NCBI GenBank assembly: GCA_963924555.1
Contig: OZ004596.1
Coordinates: 4,908,139 to 4,972,138, forward strand
Origin: Crambe crambe
Taxonomy: Eukaryota > Porifera > Demospongiae > Poecilosclerida > Crambeidae
Direction: 5' to 3'
Length of the DNA: 64,000 nucleotides
Shown one piece after another: positions 1-11,679 of this stretch (position 1 is its first letter; every line of letters begins with the position of its first letter). Under the pieces are notes generated by a model. It ran no database searches. It was not told where the DNA came from and saw only the letters and a program-made list of their open reading frames with translations. Made by a program: the position numbers and the translations under genes.

Positions 1-1320
1 TCTCTTCAAGAAGGAGGCTCACATGAAGGTCTTCAACGACTTTCTCTGTGACAATTTCGAGCGATCGCGAGAGTTGGCTCTGAGCATGGCAAGCATGGGA
101 CCCTACCTGGAGGGGGAGGCTGTCGAATATATTGGGTTCCTCAAGGAGACCCACAAACATCGTCTCCACTCTCTGCTCTGGACCAACCAGGAGAAAATCT
201 CTTCCTATGCTGCTTCTATTAGGTGGGTGTGGCACTCCCCTCCCCATTGGGTAATGATCATCATTGGAAAATGGTCATCACGATGAATTGAGGCTAAGGG
301 TCAATTCTTGGCATCATTTTCATTTCTTTCCTTTCCCCAAAACAGGACATGTGTGACCTCACGTCACATCTTCCAAGAACTGAACATGCTGCAAGCTCAG
401 CTGGGAGCCCCCAACTACAGACGAGCACGCTCCATCGCCACACTCACAGCAACTGCTGCCTCCACATCAGCAGCTGCACGGGGTACCCTGGTGAGCAGTC
501 AGCTGGAAGAATTCCTGGACAGTATGGCAAATGAGTGTGATGAGAAGGTTCTGCGCTCCATCAAGGCAAAAGAAGTGTTCTATCAGGGAGGGCGTTCTCG
601 TGCTGGCAATCCCATCTACTACTGGATAGCAAGAAAGTTCAGGTGAGTTCATCTTTCGGCCATTATTTGATTTCCAGAGCTATATATGCATGATCACTGG
701 GAAATGGTCTGATAAAATGCCATCATACATACGTACAACTATATTTGTGTCACATGACTTAATCACATGACCCTCATGTGACCACACTGTGTTGTCTGCA
801 GAGGTGACCAGGTGCACACCACCAACCAGCTTCTGTACCATGTGATGAACCTGCTCAGAAGCAACATGCTGGACAAAGTCTTTGAAATAGTGGTGGACCT
901 CACTCAAGCCACTGCCGCTAATGAACCTGACGTGAGTCGATAAACCTGTCAAACCTGTTTCTAGAATGAACACCAGACCTATAGGGGCCTGGTCAAAATA
1001 GAGAAGTAGTCTTATTAGAGAGGCCAATAATGGAAACATTAAAATCTTGATGTACGTGCTTAAACTTGTCAATGTGTTTCTGATATTTCATGTACCTAGA
1101 CTGTTCCCCCACTTCTTTTCCTTGCAGCTGGAATTGCTGGTGAAATTTGCAGCGTACGTGCCAGAGCTACACATGTCCCACATCGACTGCCTCTACTTCT
1201 ACAACACCAACTTTGCCTTCAAACAGTCAGCAAATAAGTTTGAAAACATGAATAAGGTCTTCTCACATATCAAGGTGAGTCAAGTAGGGCCGGGCCGGTC
1301 TTTCAATGGAGCAGTATTCA

Positions 1321-1381
<61 letters not shown>

Positions 1382-4300
1382 GTGCCTTCCTCTCCTTCCT
1401 TTCTGTTCAGGGTGCAAAGCGTGTGGTGATTGTGGACAGTTACTCTCGCTTCTTTGAATATATTGCCCAGCAGGACTTGAGATTGCCCTCGGCAACGACT
1501 GCTTACGAAGAGGATCCCAAGGTACATAGGTACACACATCTAGATAGTCTGCTTTCTGCTAAATCTTCACATCAGGGGAAGGGGGCAGAGTTTTTTTAGG
1601 TTGGAATGACTTTAGGAGCAAGGCTAGTTATCAAGTTTGTGTGACTCTTTAGACGGAGTACGGAGACGTGCACTTTCTGATGTTCAAGCAGCTGGCCCTG
1701 CCAATTCCTGCCACCCTCAATGTGTGTGACTGTGGGCTAGTGGTGTCCCTGGCTGATAGAATCAAGGTCTTTGACACCCCCATCATGCTCAAGGAGCTGT
1801 ACCACATCTCCGACATCAGAGAGGTGGGTGTGATACTAAGGATGGAGTCTAAATTGAAGGCCTTGAGAAATTTAGGAGGCAAAAAAGCCAAAAAAAATTT
1901 CAACCCCATGTTTATGCAGGTGTTTTGTGAAGACAAGAGTAGCTTGGCTGTCAGAATGGTTGACGGGGGACAGATCCTCAAGTTTACCAGCTCCCGAGCT
2001 GAGGCTATCGCTAAGGACATCAGTAACTGCATTAGCAAGTGGCAGAACCAGCAACCAGTAAGAAAGGGCCCAATCACCAAATTAAAACATTCCAATTATA
2101 TAATAATAATTATTAATGCTCATCTCACTCCAATTAATGCTCACTCCACTCCAATTAATGCTGCTCGTTCTCAATATGCAGAGTCGCTACATGTCTGAAC
2201 GGAAATTAGAACCCAAGGATGTTCCAGGGACGTTCCTCAACCTTGCTCTTCTCAACTTGGGCAGCACAGACTCGGGACTGAGGGCAGCTGCATACAAACT
2301 TCTCTCTGCAGCGAAAGACGCTTTCCAGCTGAGCATTGATCGGCATATCGAGTCCTCCCATGACCTCTGCATTCCGGTCAACTGTGCAGACTTTGTGGTG
2401 TCGGTGAGCACACAGTTGGCAAAGAACAAGCCCCACCTGACGCTGGAGTTTCTCTCTGAAGTGGTGGCTGGATTTCAGAGGTACTCGCCCGCCCTCAAGC
2501 AACACTGTTTGGCATATATCTCTCCATGGTTACCCAACCTTGCTCGCTTTGCCATTCGTGGAGAAGCACCATCAGAACAAGAAAGAGTATGTTTTTAATT
2601 AAAATCAATAGGGTTATCTTCTCCATTGACTTTGGGTCATGGCCTAAGATTCATAGTGCATGGTTCATGTGTACAGCAGTGCATTCTATCCCATTATGTT
2701 GTATGTGTTTCTCCATTCCAGCTGATGAAGCTGATAGACCTGTTGGTTGCCTTGACAGTTTCGGAAGAGAAAATGTACCCTCTGATCCAGGCTTATGTCT
2801 GGACCAAGATTGGAAGAGAACCACGCCTCCTCAAAAAGGTACAATATATATATATATATGGTACTGGGTACATGGGTGGAATAGTGCTTTATTTAGTGCC
2901 CACCTGCAGGTGCTGCACAGTTTCTTTAGAATGGGTGTGTCTGAGGGTCTGGGGAATCGGAAAGTGGAAGTTCTTGCTGACACAGCAGTTACTTTGGAGC
3001 AAGGGGAAGACGGTCTAGTGGCATCTGAGGTCATTCAGAAGCTCCTGAGTGTAAGTGCAGAGATTCAGCTATGTATGCATGTATGTAGATAATCTTTTTG
3101 GTGTTCCGGGAGAGAAGAATACACCTTGAACCCCCTTTCCTCATACTGTGGAGAGGAGTGGTGATGTTTGATGAGTGGGGTGTGTTTCTCTTGAACTTTG
3201 TATACTGGCATTCCTTTCCCAATGATTTACAACCATTCTTGCGATGTCCTTCTCCTCTACAGACCATAGCACACACGAGTGACAGAGTCACCATGTCTCT
3301 GGACAACCATGGCTATTGGAAGAAGCTGATAGTTCTCTCCCGGTTCTTGATGGCACTTTCATTCAACAACAAGATCAATGGTGCGTTCATATCCTCCCTC
3401 CTTCAAACTTCACTTGAAGTGAGAGACTTATGAATGACTTTCTTGCTGCAGTGGTGAAGAACTTGGCAGATATCTTCTACATCTGTGTGCTGATGATGGC
3501 TCATGGTCAAGTACTAGTGCGAGCAACAATCCACGGCATTCTTCTCAACACCATCCAGTCACTGGCCTCCCTGCCAGAGGTCATGCAAAACGGTACAATT
3601 ACATGCCAAAAGCAGTGAGAGTATACAGCAGGCATGGCAGTTGACCTTACTCCTTACCAACTGTCTCGAGCTACGACTTTTGCCGCTAGCATCCAGCATA
3701 CTTTGTATGTGGCCCCGAGTAGGAATCCTTTGTATCCCGTGTTCCATCCATAAGCCGTACTAACTTTCAAGGGGGTACACTCCCATATATGTCACTCTTT
3801 TTGCATGAACTACACTACACAATCATGTGACTATGGTTAGACCACACCCATCTGATGTTACCGTGGTCACCTGTATTTTGTGCATGCAGAGGAGGCCCTG
3901 AAGGAGGTTTCTCTAAAACTGGTGGAATTCTCCAATCCAAAGTTCTACATGCAGTTTGGTAAGTTTACAAGAGTATACTAAGAGATATACTGATTCCTAC
4001 ACAACAATTTACTGAAATAACCATTTCCCCTCCACTCGCATGCACACACACACATACACGCACACACACAGGCATCAACTCCCCTGCATCCATTTCAGGA
4101 TTCCTCCAGCCTGGTAGCCAGGGTGTGTCGAGCCGACACCCATCCACCCTGGAGCATGGCACAAAGGACTCCATCAATTCCAGTCTCATCCTCACCATCA
4201 CCCAACACCTTCTGGACGTGCTCAACTCCTGCAAAGACACCATCCCCGACTGCATTTGGAGACACCGCTGGCAGAGGCTGGCCAGAAGGTGCATAGAATT

Positions 4301-7300
4301 ATATTGGCTACCAGAAGCTTCTAGTGTTGGTATCATGTACATTAGATCAACATATAAATACAGTGCTCCTGCTATTTTGCAACATACACACATGTCTAGT
4401 GGATAGACATATGTACAGTGCTCCTCAAAGAGATATTTCACAAGTGAAAACTAGTACTACAGTGTTCATGTCTGCAGTGGGTCTGGGATAGTCTCGCGTA
4501 GCCAGACCAGATTCTTTCCTTTTTCTTGGGGGCGGGGGAAAGAAAGGGTCTGGTCAAACTCACATGAACGTTTCGTTTCACCAGGTCCTGCATTTTTGAC
4601 CGACCGGAAGGGGTGTGGTTACGTGAATTTAAGTCTCGCAAAAGAAAAGTATGTATGGTCACAGCTAGCTCAGTGCTCCTTTTTCATTTTGACAGCTGGT
4701 CGCTAGCGCATAGCAGTAGGATGGCTGCAAGCAATTCTTCTGTGGGTACCCGTATTAGAACAACAAGCTAAGTCTGATCATCTTGTCAATTCACCAGGCA
4801 AACTTTCCATAGCCAGTAGGTAAAGACACGAATATATCATGACTCTGCACAAAAAGAATATGCCCTCGGCTTGCTTGGCCTTCACAGGCTCTGCTAAACT
4901 AGTATTGATTTCCATTTGATGCGCATTAATAGTACTAATGCGCACGCAAAATATTACTTGATATTATTGCCTGCATTTAAAAAATAATTGCTGACTGTGC
5001 AAAACGAAACATTTATGCGAGTTTGACCAGACCCTTTCTTTCCCCCGCCCCCAAGAAAAAGGAAAGAATCAGGTCTGGCTACGCGAGACTAGGTCTGGGA
5101 CCACTTTAGTGATCATAGCTCTTTCCACTCTGCAGGACTGCATTCTACTACAATCCTGCCCTCCAGACTCGCTCGTTCCTGATGCTAGGAGTGATCAGTG
5201 AGAAGTCCAAGAAGATCCCCCTGCTGGTCTCCAAGACTCTCAAGGTCCTGGAGGACACATTATACAAACACGAGGATAATATTGCTCTACTGGAGGCTAT
5301 TGTCTCTTGTCTGACTCACTTAGTACCACTACTTGATCCTGTCAGTGAGGTGTGTGCAGATATAATGTTGGTGTTAGTGACGACCCTTTACCCACTTTGA
5401 TATCTGTTTTGAAAATGGTGTCCCTTTACCAACTTTGAACCTTCATACTAAGCTTGTATGTATAGGATTCTGGCGTCCACCAGCACTTGTTTTGGGTGGC
5501 AGTGGGAGTACTGCAGCAAGGAGATCCCACACTGTACTCTGCTGGGTTGGAACTAATGGAGGCATGCATCAAAGTCATCAACACTTCACACAGATTCACG
5601 AAAGAGGTTATTACAAGTTGTTAAACATGCAGTCCCTCTCATTTCACTGTCCTCTTCTTTAATATCTTTTACCCATTCCTTTTTCTGCCTCCATATTCCC
5701 CCTCCCCTTCTTTCTTTCTTACCTTACATTTGTAATCTTGTCCATGGCCATACACAGGACCTGAGTGAGTTGATGCAAGGTGCAAGGGACACTATGGAGT
5801 GGCCACTGAGTCAGATGGACCGACAGGTGGGACTATCCTTTACCAGTCACTTCCACTTTGCCCTGGCTGGACTTCTTTACCGAGGGTTTTCTCACTCCTT
5901 GTCCACTGTGAGGACACGTGCACAGGATCTTCTCACCACCTTGTTGTTCCTACACAGTCCAGAACTAAACTCAACACTCAGGTGAGTCATCTTTACCACA
6001 CAATGTACTTTATAAACAGTAGATGTAGATTACTAGATCATTAGTAGAGATTACATTACTGATGGATTACTAGTAGATTACTGATGGATTATCAGTAATG
6101 GGTCATAATACTTGTGCCAAATGGCAATAGTATCATGTGATGTCATAAGTTGATGCTTCTCGTGATGTGATGTGACTGCAGCTCCACCCCTATCACCGTC
6201 AACCAGGAGAACCTGGGTTACCTTGCTGCACTCTTCCCTGAGAGTGAGCTGATGAGAGAGCAGCTGGTCAACAGGAGATGGAGATCCAAACTGCCTCACA
6301 CTCCAAGCATCAACGAGACATCATACAGTGAGGGGACATTGCACCCCTCCAAGGCCACCAAGAAGTTCAGCAGTTTATTGTCAACAGACACCATTTCCAC
6401 TCAGAAGGATCAGGTCCTCTTCCTCTTGGTCCTGGTAAGTGTGCACTAAATGGAATTATATGAGGGGAATATTTGATATTATAGTTTTGTGTCATTTCTG
6501 TGCACTGAATGAGTGTTATTTTCACCAATGCATGTCATGTAGGCTTCATCATTGGTCCAAAGCCACAGTGACAAGAAAATAGAGTTACTCTACCGATTCT
6601 TATCAGATGCTAGTGAGATCTTCACGGATGTCTTTCCTCTGATGTAAGTTATAATAATTTATGTACTAAGATTGGATCCTGTTTCTCTTCTCTTTCCTAC
6701 AAATACCCCTCGTAATAACTTCTTCCTTGACTACACCCACACAGACACAGTGTCCTGGTGGAGCACATGCAGCGCATGTTGCAACAAACCCAAAACCTCC
6801 AGATCCTGGAGAGTGTCCAGAAACTCATTACAACTGCTGTCAAACGAAGCAGCATCCCAAGGACCATCAAGTCCTCATACATCAATGGTAAAGGCAGGAC
6901 AGTACATTTTGAATACTATCTGTTGTTGAACAATGTCTTCCATTTCTTCTTCTAGACATTGGTTTTGGTGGATTGTCATCTTTCTTCAAGCCATTCCCCA
7001 AGGTTAGTTGCTGCATGCAATGTTGGAAAGTTGGTAAGGGATATCAAGAGTAAAAGCCACATTCTGTTAAACAGTTGGTAATTCATCAAAGAAGCTGACA
7101 CCGGCTTTGTGGTCACCCAACCCTTCACCACCAAATTGTGTTAGATAAAAGCATTGTATGAATGAACTAGTGTGGTCATGCACTCTACCCCTAAAATGAT
7201 CAGCAGATTTTTAAATAAGCGTTGTGGTCACCCATCCTATTGCATTTCAGGGGATACATACATACATACATACATGACTGAGTCCTAACAAAAGCAGCTT

Positions 7301-8374
7301 GCCACTTGCGGTCAAAGTTGTGGTTGCCCCAAGTTCTCAACCTCCGTACACAACAATACTATGGTCACCCCATTCCCAGCGATCAATCATCTCTCTTAAT
7401 TGTTTGGTATACCTCAAGATGCATGCATGACTGACTAATCCCACTGGCTGATGACAATTATGTCAACCATAAGCATGTGCATTCTACATGTTCCATGTAC
7501 CCTTAGGCCTTAGGGTAGAATGCCACAGACATATGTGTACAAACAGTAACTCTCCCCCACTGGCTTGCAGTTGCCCTATTCCCAGTTCTCACAGGAATGA
7601 TCTCGTAGTAAACTCCTGCTGTCACTCAAAACTCAAAGAGAATCTTAATTAATAATGGTCTGATGTGCAGATCAGATGACATTACGCATTATCGATAAAC
7701 ACATGCTCCCACATTCGCATTGATATAAACAAATGCAAGACTTCCAATTTCCTAATGTACATGTTCCCATCCCAACCCCCCTTTTTCTCTCCATATAAGT
7801 GACCAATTGTACAAGGGCTGACCTATGTACAGTGAGTATACGATTTCTCTGGTTAGCAGGCATCTACAAAGGGACACCATTCGGGGGGGTTGGAGTAAGT
7901 TGTCACTCCCTACCTTAATTACAGGAAACTTTTATGGCAGGGTGCAAATTTCTTAACATCTTGCCATATTGCAGTGTTTTTAATAGTACACTTCCACACA
8001 TGCACACACAGCATGGTCCAGTGTATCCCACGCCTCAAGGAGCTCTCTTCCAAAAGTACGTGGCCTCACTAACAGCAGAACTCCTACCAGCCAGCGAGCA
8101 AGCGGTACAGCTGGATTCCAACCTCAAGGGTTCTCTCAGCAAGCTCTCCATGGCAAGCACAGGTTCCTCTTCCTCAGCTAAGGAGTACGCCCCTATCACC
8201 TCCCAGAGTGTGGCTGGGGGGAGAAGAATGTCCCCCTGGGCCTCCTCGGGAGTGCTCTGTACTAGCACAGGCAGTCATAGTCGCGAGACCAGCCCTGCTA
8301 GCATCGATAACTTATCAATGGACGAATTGGACGTAGAAACCACCGAAGAAGTGCCTGAAGAAACTATTTTATGA
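1..8374 (+). CDS. NF1: Neurofibromin (NF1) ortholog, 3' part, 5' end outside window
   Basis: Neurofibromin is a RasGAP that switches off Ras. This fragment covers the end of the GAP region, the Sec14-PH lipid-binding module and the HEAT-like C-terminal half. Exons: 2-222, 346-642, 802-931, 1128-1274, 1411-1521, 1653-1823, 1920-2057, 2182-2586, 2722-2838, 2910-3050, 3263-3380, 3452-3592, 3890-3958, 4072-4288, 5136-5349, 5466-5606, 5758-5981, 6182-6434, 6543-6643, 6745-6887, 6956-7004, 8012-8374 (stop TGA). Matches to human NF1 from memory: TNQEKIS at the end of the GAP region, the Sec14 stretch ending AGNPIYYWIARKF, KDVPGTFLNLALLNLGS, and PHLTLEFLSE. Phases agree throughout. The donor after 5606 (GTTATT) is weak. 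The Ser-rich tail is shorter than the human one and poorly alignable. The family call is secure. Confidence 0.95.
1323..1377. repeat. (CT)n microsatellite just upstream of an NF1 splice acceptor
   Basis: A nearly pure CT dinucleotide run fills the NF1 intron between exons 1128-1274 and 1411-1521. It merges into the pyrimidine-rich tract that ends in TTCAG at 1410. It creates the serine/leucine and arginine/glutamate reading frames seen on both strands here, which are not genes. Confidence 0.95.
2113..2165. repeat. Short tandem repeat with AATTAATGCTC core in NF1 intron
   Basis: The motif built around CCAATTAATGCTCA recurs about three times between NF1 exons 1920-2057 and 2182-2586, next to the acceptor. 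It is a small imperfect tandem repeat with no coding signal. Confidence 0.6.
4489..5091. mobile_element. 603-bp non-autonomous DNA transposon (MITE) with about 90-bp terminal inverted repeats, in an NF1 intron
   Basis: The ends are near-perfect inverted repeats. Positions 4489-4578 match the reverse complement of 5002-5091 with about four mismatches over 90 bp. Both termini begin TAGTCTCGCG when read inward. The same nine bases, GGTCTGGGA, flank the element directly at 4480-4488 and 5092-5100, as expected of a target-site duplication. The interior is AT-rich and has no transposase frame. Nine-base duplications with long inverted repeats are typical of Mutator-like elements, so this is probably a MULE-derived MITE; the superfamily is an inference. 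It lies wholly inside the intron between NF1 exons 4072-4288 and 5136-5349. The high similarity of the two ends suggests fairly recent insertion. Confidence 0.85.
7005..8011 (+). other. Last NF1 intron, 1 kb, non-coding
   Basis: No exon-like frame with splice sites was found. The intron holds a short CATA run near 7258-7275 and several diverged occurrences of a GTGGTCACCC-like word (about 7112, 7225, 7370), which may be remnants of an old repeat. The acceptor CACACACAG ends at 8011. Confidence 0.6.
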
Positions 8375-8776
8375 TACAAAATACAGAGGGTATATATATA
8401 TATATTTTTTAAATATCATTTCTTTTATTTTTCTGTTATGATACTTTTGCAATCAATTCATCTACTATTCCAATGCAAGTGTATAATATAGGAGCTGGCC
8501 ACTCTTAAGTCTAGGGTTTGGCTACTTTGTTGTATCATAACAATGTGCACTTCTGTATAACTTCTATCAAAATTACCTTTTTTCCCTCTCATATTGCATT
8601 TGTGTGTATAAATAATAGCACTGTTGACTCTTCCATCCATCCATCCCCCTCCCTTATTTATTAATTTTTTTTTTGAGGTGTGAACAATGCTGTGTGTCCT
8701 ATTGAACATGATACAAATAAGTATGATTTTTATTTTTTTAAAAATATTTTTAAAAAAGCCAAAGGGCATCAGCTGA
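8375..8776. other. Convergent 3' UTR region between NF1 (+) and HAUS7 (-)
   Basis: This AT-rich interval with a TA run near 8390-8404 separates two stop codons that face each other. On the minus strand AATAAA signals occur at 8728-8733 and 8424-8429, the first lying 44 nt past the HAUS7 stop. No clear AATAAA was found for NF1. The 103-aa minus frame here has no homology that I recognise. Confidence 0.6.
8728..8733 (-). terminator. Probable HAUS7 polyadenylation signal (AATAAA)
   Basis: AATAAA on the minus strand, 44 nt downstream of the HAUS7 stop codon. A second AATAAA at 8424-8429 would give a longer 3' UTR. Confidence 0.55.
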
Positions 8777-11648
8777 CTAACTTAAAGAAGTTAATACCGT
8801 CAAGCAGTCCTTTAGCGTTCGATGAGCTGAAGCACAAAGTTGTTCTGTAAGCAAAAATAAGACATGGTCTTGATTTTGATTCACCTGGCACCTTGATCAT
8901 TCACTATAACTTTCTCAATTCCTAACCAAATTTCAAACACCAGCAGAGAGAGTGGATAATCAGCTCTCTGTTGATGCATTAAACTAGAAATTTAGTTAAG
9001 AATTGAGGGAGTTATAGCAGTTATACAATGTACACTTAAGAGGTTCATGGCTCTGTCTCTCCTACCTTGGTTCCCGTGTTCCTCGGAGGTATGCAATGAA
9101 GTCTTCAGCACTTCTAGTTGCTGGAAACTACCTGCAAGAACCTCCAGATCTTGAAACAGCTGGATTGAAAGCAAGAAAGTGATGATGTAAAAGAATTGAC
9201 TAATTCAACACTAATCTTAATTGTATAAGCCAGTATATATGTTCCTTAAAAGCAATAAAACTTGAATGGTATGAACCTGTGATCAGTAATTACTACATTT
9301 CTTATAGCTCACCTTGTCAATCTGAGACTTGAGAAGGTCCACTCTCTTACAGAGGGGACCCAATGAGGAGAGGGGCGGGGCTTCCCTGTTGGTCCAGGGT
9401 TGGATTTCTGTCTCGTAACTGTGGCAGAAGCTGTCGGCCTGCTGAGCCAAAGTGCCAAGACTCACAGCCATCATTCTGTGACAGTTATCCAGCATATCTG
9501 CTTGCAACTCTTCATAGGTATGCTACAAAGAGGGACAGTAGCAAAAGTAATATGGATCATGCAAAATGATTACTGGGGAATGTATACTGGGGAAATACTG
9601 AATCATGTTACTAGTAATCTTGTGGTGTACAGCAGTCTAGTATACTGGGAAAATACTGGGGAGTTATTCTAACCAACCGTTTGCATGATGTTCTCCAACT
9701 CCAGTTGCTTCTCCTCCAGGAGTGACCTGGTCTGATCACACAGCTTGGACAACTCAGAAAGTGAAGGAGATGAACTCCTGCAATTACAGTGTTAATCATA
9801 TTACCATAGCGATTCACAATATCACAACAAGGATTGTTTGGCATGCATGAAGGAGGAAGTAAAAGAAGAGTGGAAGAATCCAATCTTTCCTGAATGAAGA
9901 AACATGTGATACATTTTCTATCAAAGGAATGACCTAAATAGAATCTCCCTGCAAAAAGAACTTGGCACATCTAACATGTCTGCTATTCAGAAGATCTGAC
10001 TTTTTCACCCACAAGTTGCAAATGACCTACCCCTTGGAGCCATCCACACCCCTGGACACACCCCTACTTCCTGATGTTAGCGCTATTCCAGGGGGTATCA
10101 GGGAAATGGAAGCTGGGAAAATCGTGCCCACATCTTCATGACGGCACAAATCATCGATGAGATGACAGCAACTCTCCATCTGCTGTGGAACGCTGAAAGT
10201 AATCACATTATTGATTCAATGCATCCCAATAATAGTGATACCTGCCATATTAGCAACCATTATTGGATAAGTGAGGTCTTAATACTTAGGTCCACTAATG
10301 GTTTGTTTATGCATAATCCAAATATTGAAACTATGAGATTTTTCCGGTAGTTGCAGTAAAATGGAAACTTTTCGTCAAAACAGAAAAATCTATACGAGCT
10401 ACTGTAACTCATAGACACTTGGTATTGTACAGAGGGATAAATTGTGGGTGGGGTGGGGGAGAGAGAGGAAGTGCACACAAATAAAAAGAAATTCCATGAA
10501 TCAGTAACTACGATAGATACTCCTTGCCTCCCTCTTCCTTGCCTCCCTCTTCCTTGACAGTAAAGTTTAGTCTGCTCACCAGTCCACTCAGAAAATATCT
10601 TGGAAGAAGAAAGCTGTAGGCTACAACAATACTGTTGCTAATAGGTGTATAAACCACATAGCTTGCCTCATAAAATTCAAAATTAATATTAAAGGAAATT
10701 TTAATTACTATAAAAGAGTAGTAATGATTAGATTATTAGCTAAAATAGAATTTGGAGGAGGTGGTTTGTCTTAAATATAATTATTAAGAAATGGTTAACT
10801 AATAATTTAATATCAATCCAGATAAGCTGTGGGTGGACATAATTATGGCTTCTTAGATTAAAATTGTATGGCAAGTTCTTATTGTTATTCAATTCTTCAT
10901 AGGCACACCTATTTCAAACCAGGTAGAACCATAGAAAAGGGTGTGGTCACACTCAAAAGACCTTGGCCAATACAGATCTTTTCTCTCACCCCACCCCCAT
11001 GTTGTACCATGGCTGACCTCAGGACCTATTCCCCAGTAATAAGCTGACCTGAAGAGGGAGAGGCCCATAAATAGTAACAGTACACCATTCCTATGGGATG
11101 GGCTGAAGAAGCCACATGCATTGTGTGCCTGGAATCTTCCCTTGGAGATAAGCTTGTTGACTGGCCATTACTATTGTTTTCATACTATTGTAATCCTATT
11201 TCCTACCTCCTATTAGATGAAGCCTCCAGTTAGCGGAGGTCCTGCATCGTTATTGTCAGCATTGTGATCTAATTGAAGCTGTAATGTGCAGCAGTTGTAC
11301 AGCTTGTAAATAGTTCGTGTTCATAGCAAGCTAGGCTCAGGGTTGGAGTGTGACTTAGGCTACCAGCTGAGGAAGAAGGTGAAGCCAAGCCAGGGGGGTT
11401 AATAGGATAAAGTCATTATGCATAAATGCAGTGACTTCTACCTGTCATCACAGGTTCATGGAAATGGTTACTGTGATTTGAGGAATGTTAATTCCCTTTT
11501 TGTTATAACCCATTAAGAATTTTTATTTGCATTACAAAGTAATTGCAGCTGGCATGCCTTGGGTTTCATCTTGTTGCCATGTAGCAATATCCAGTACCCC
11601 GGGAAGTTTTCATTGAAAGAAGGGGTTTTTGTGGTTTCACAATGTATA

Positions 11649-11679
<31 letters not shown>

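Noticed and set aside
1280-1539. Ser/Leu and Arg/Glu frames around the CT repeat in NF1
   Set aside because: Artefacts of the dinucleotide repeat; NF1 exons on both sides explain the region.
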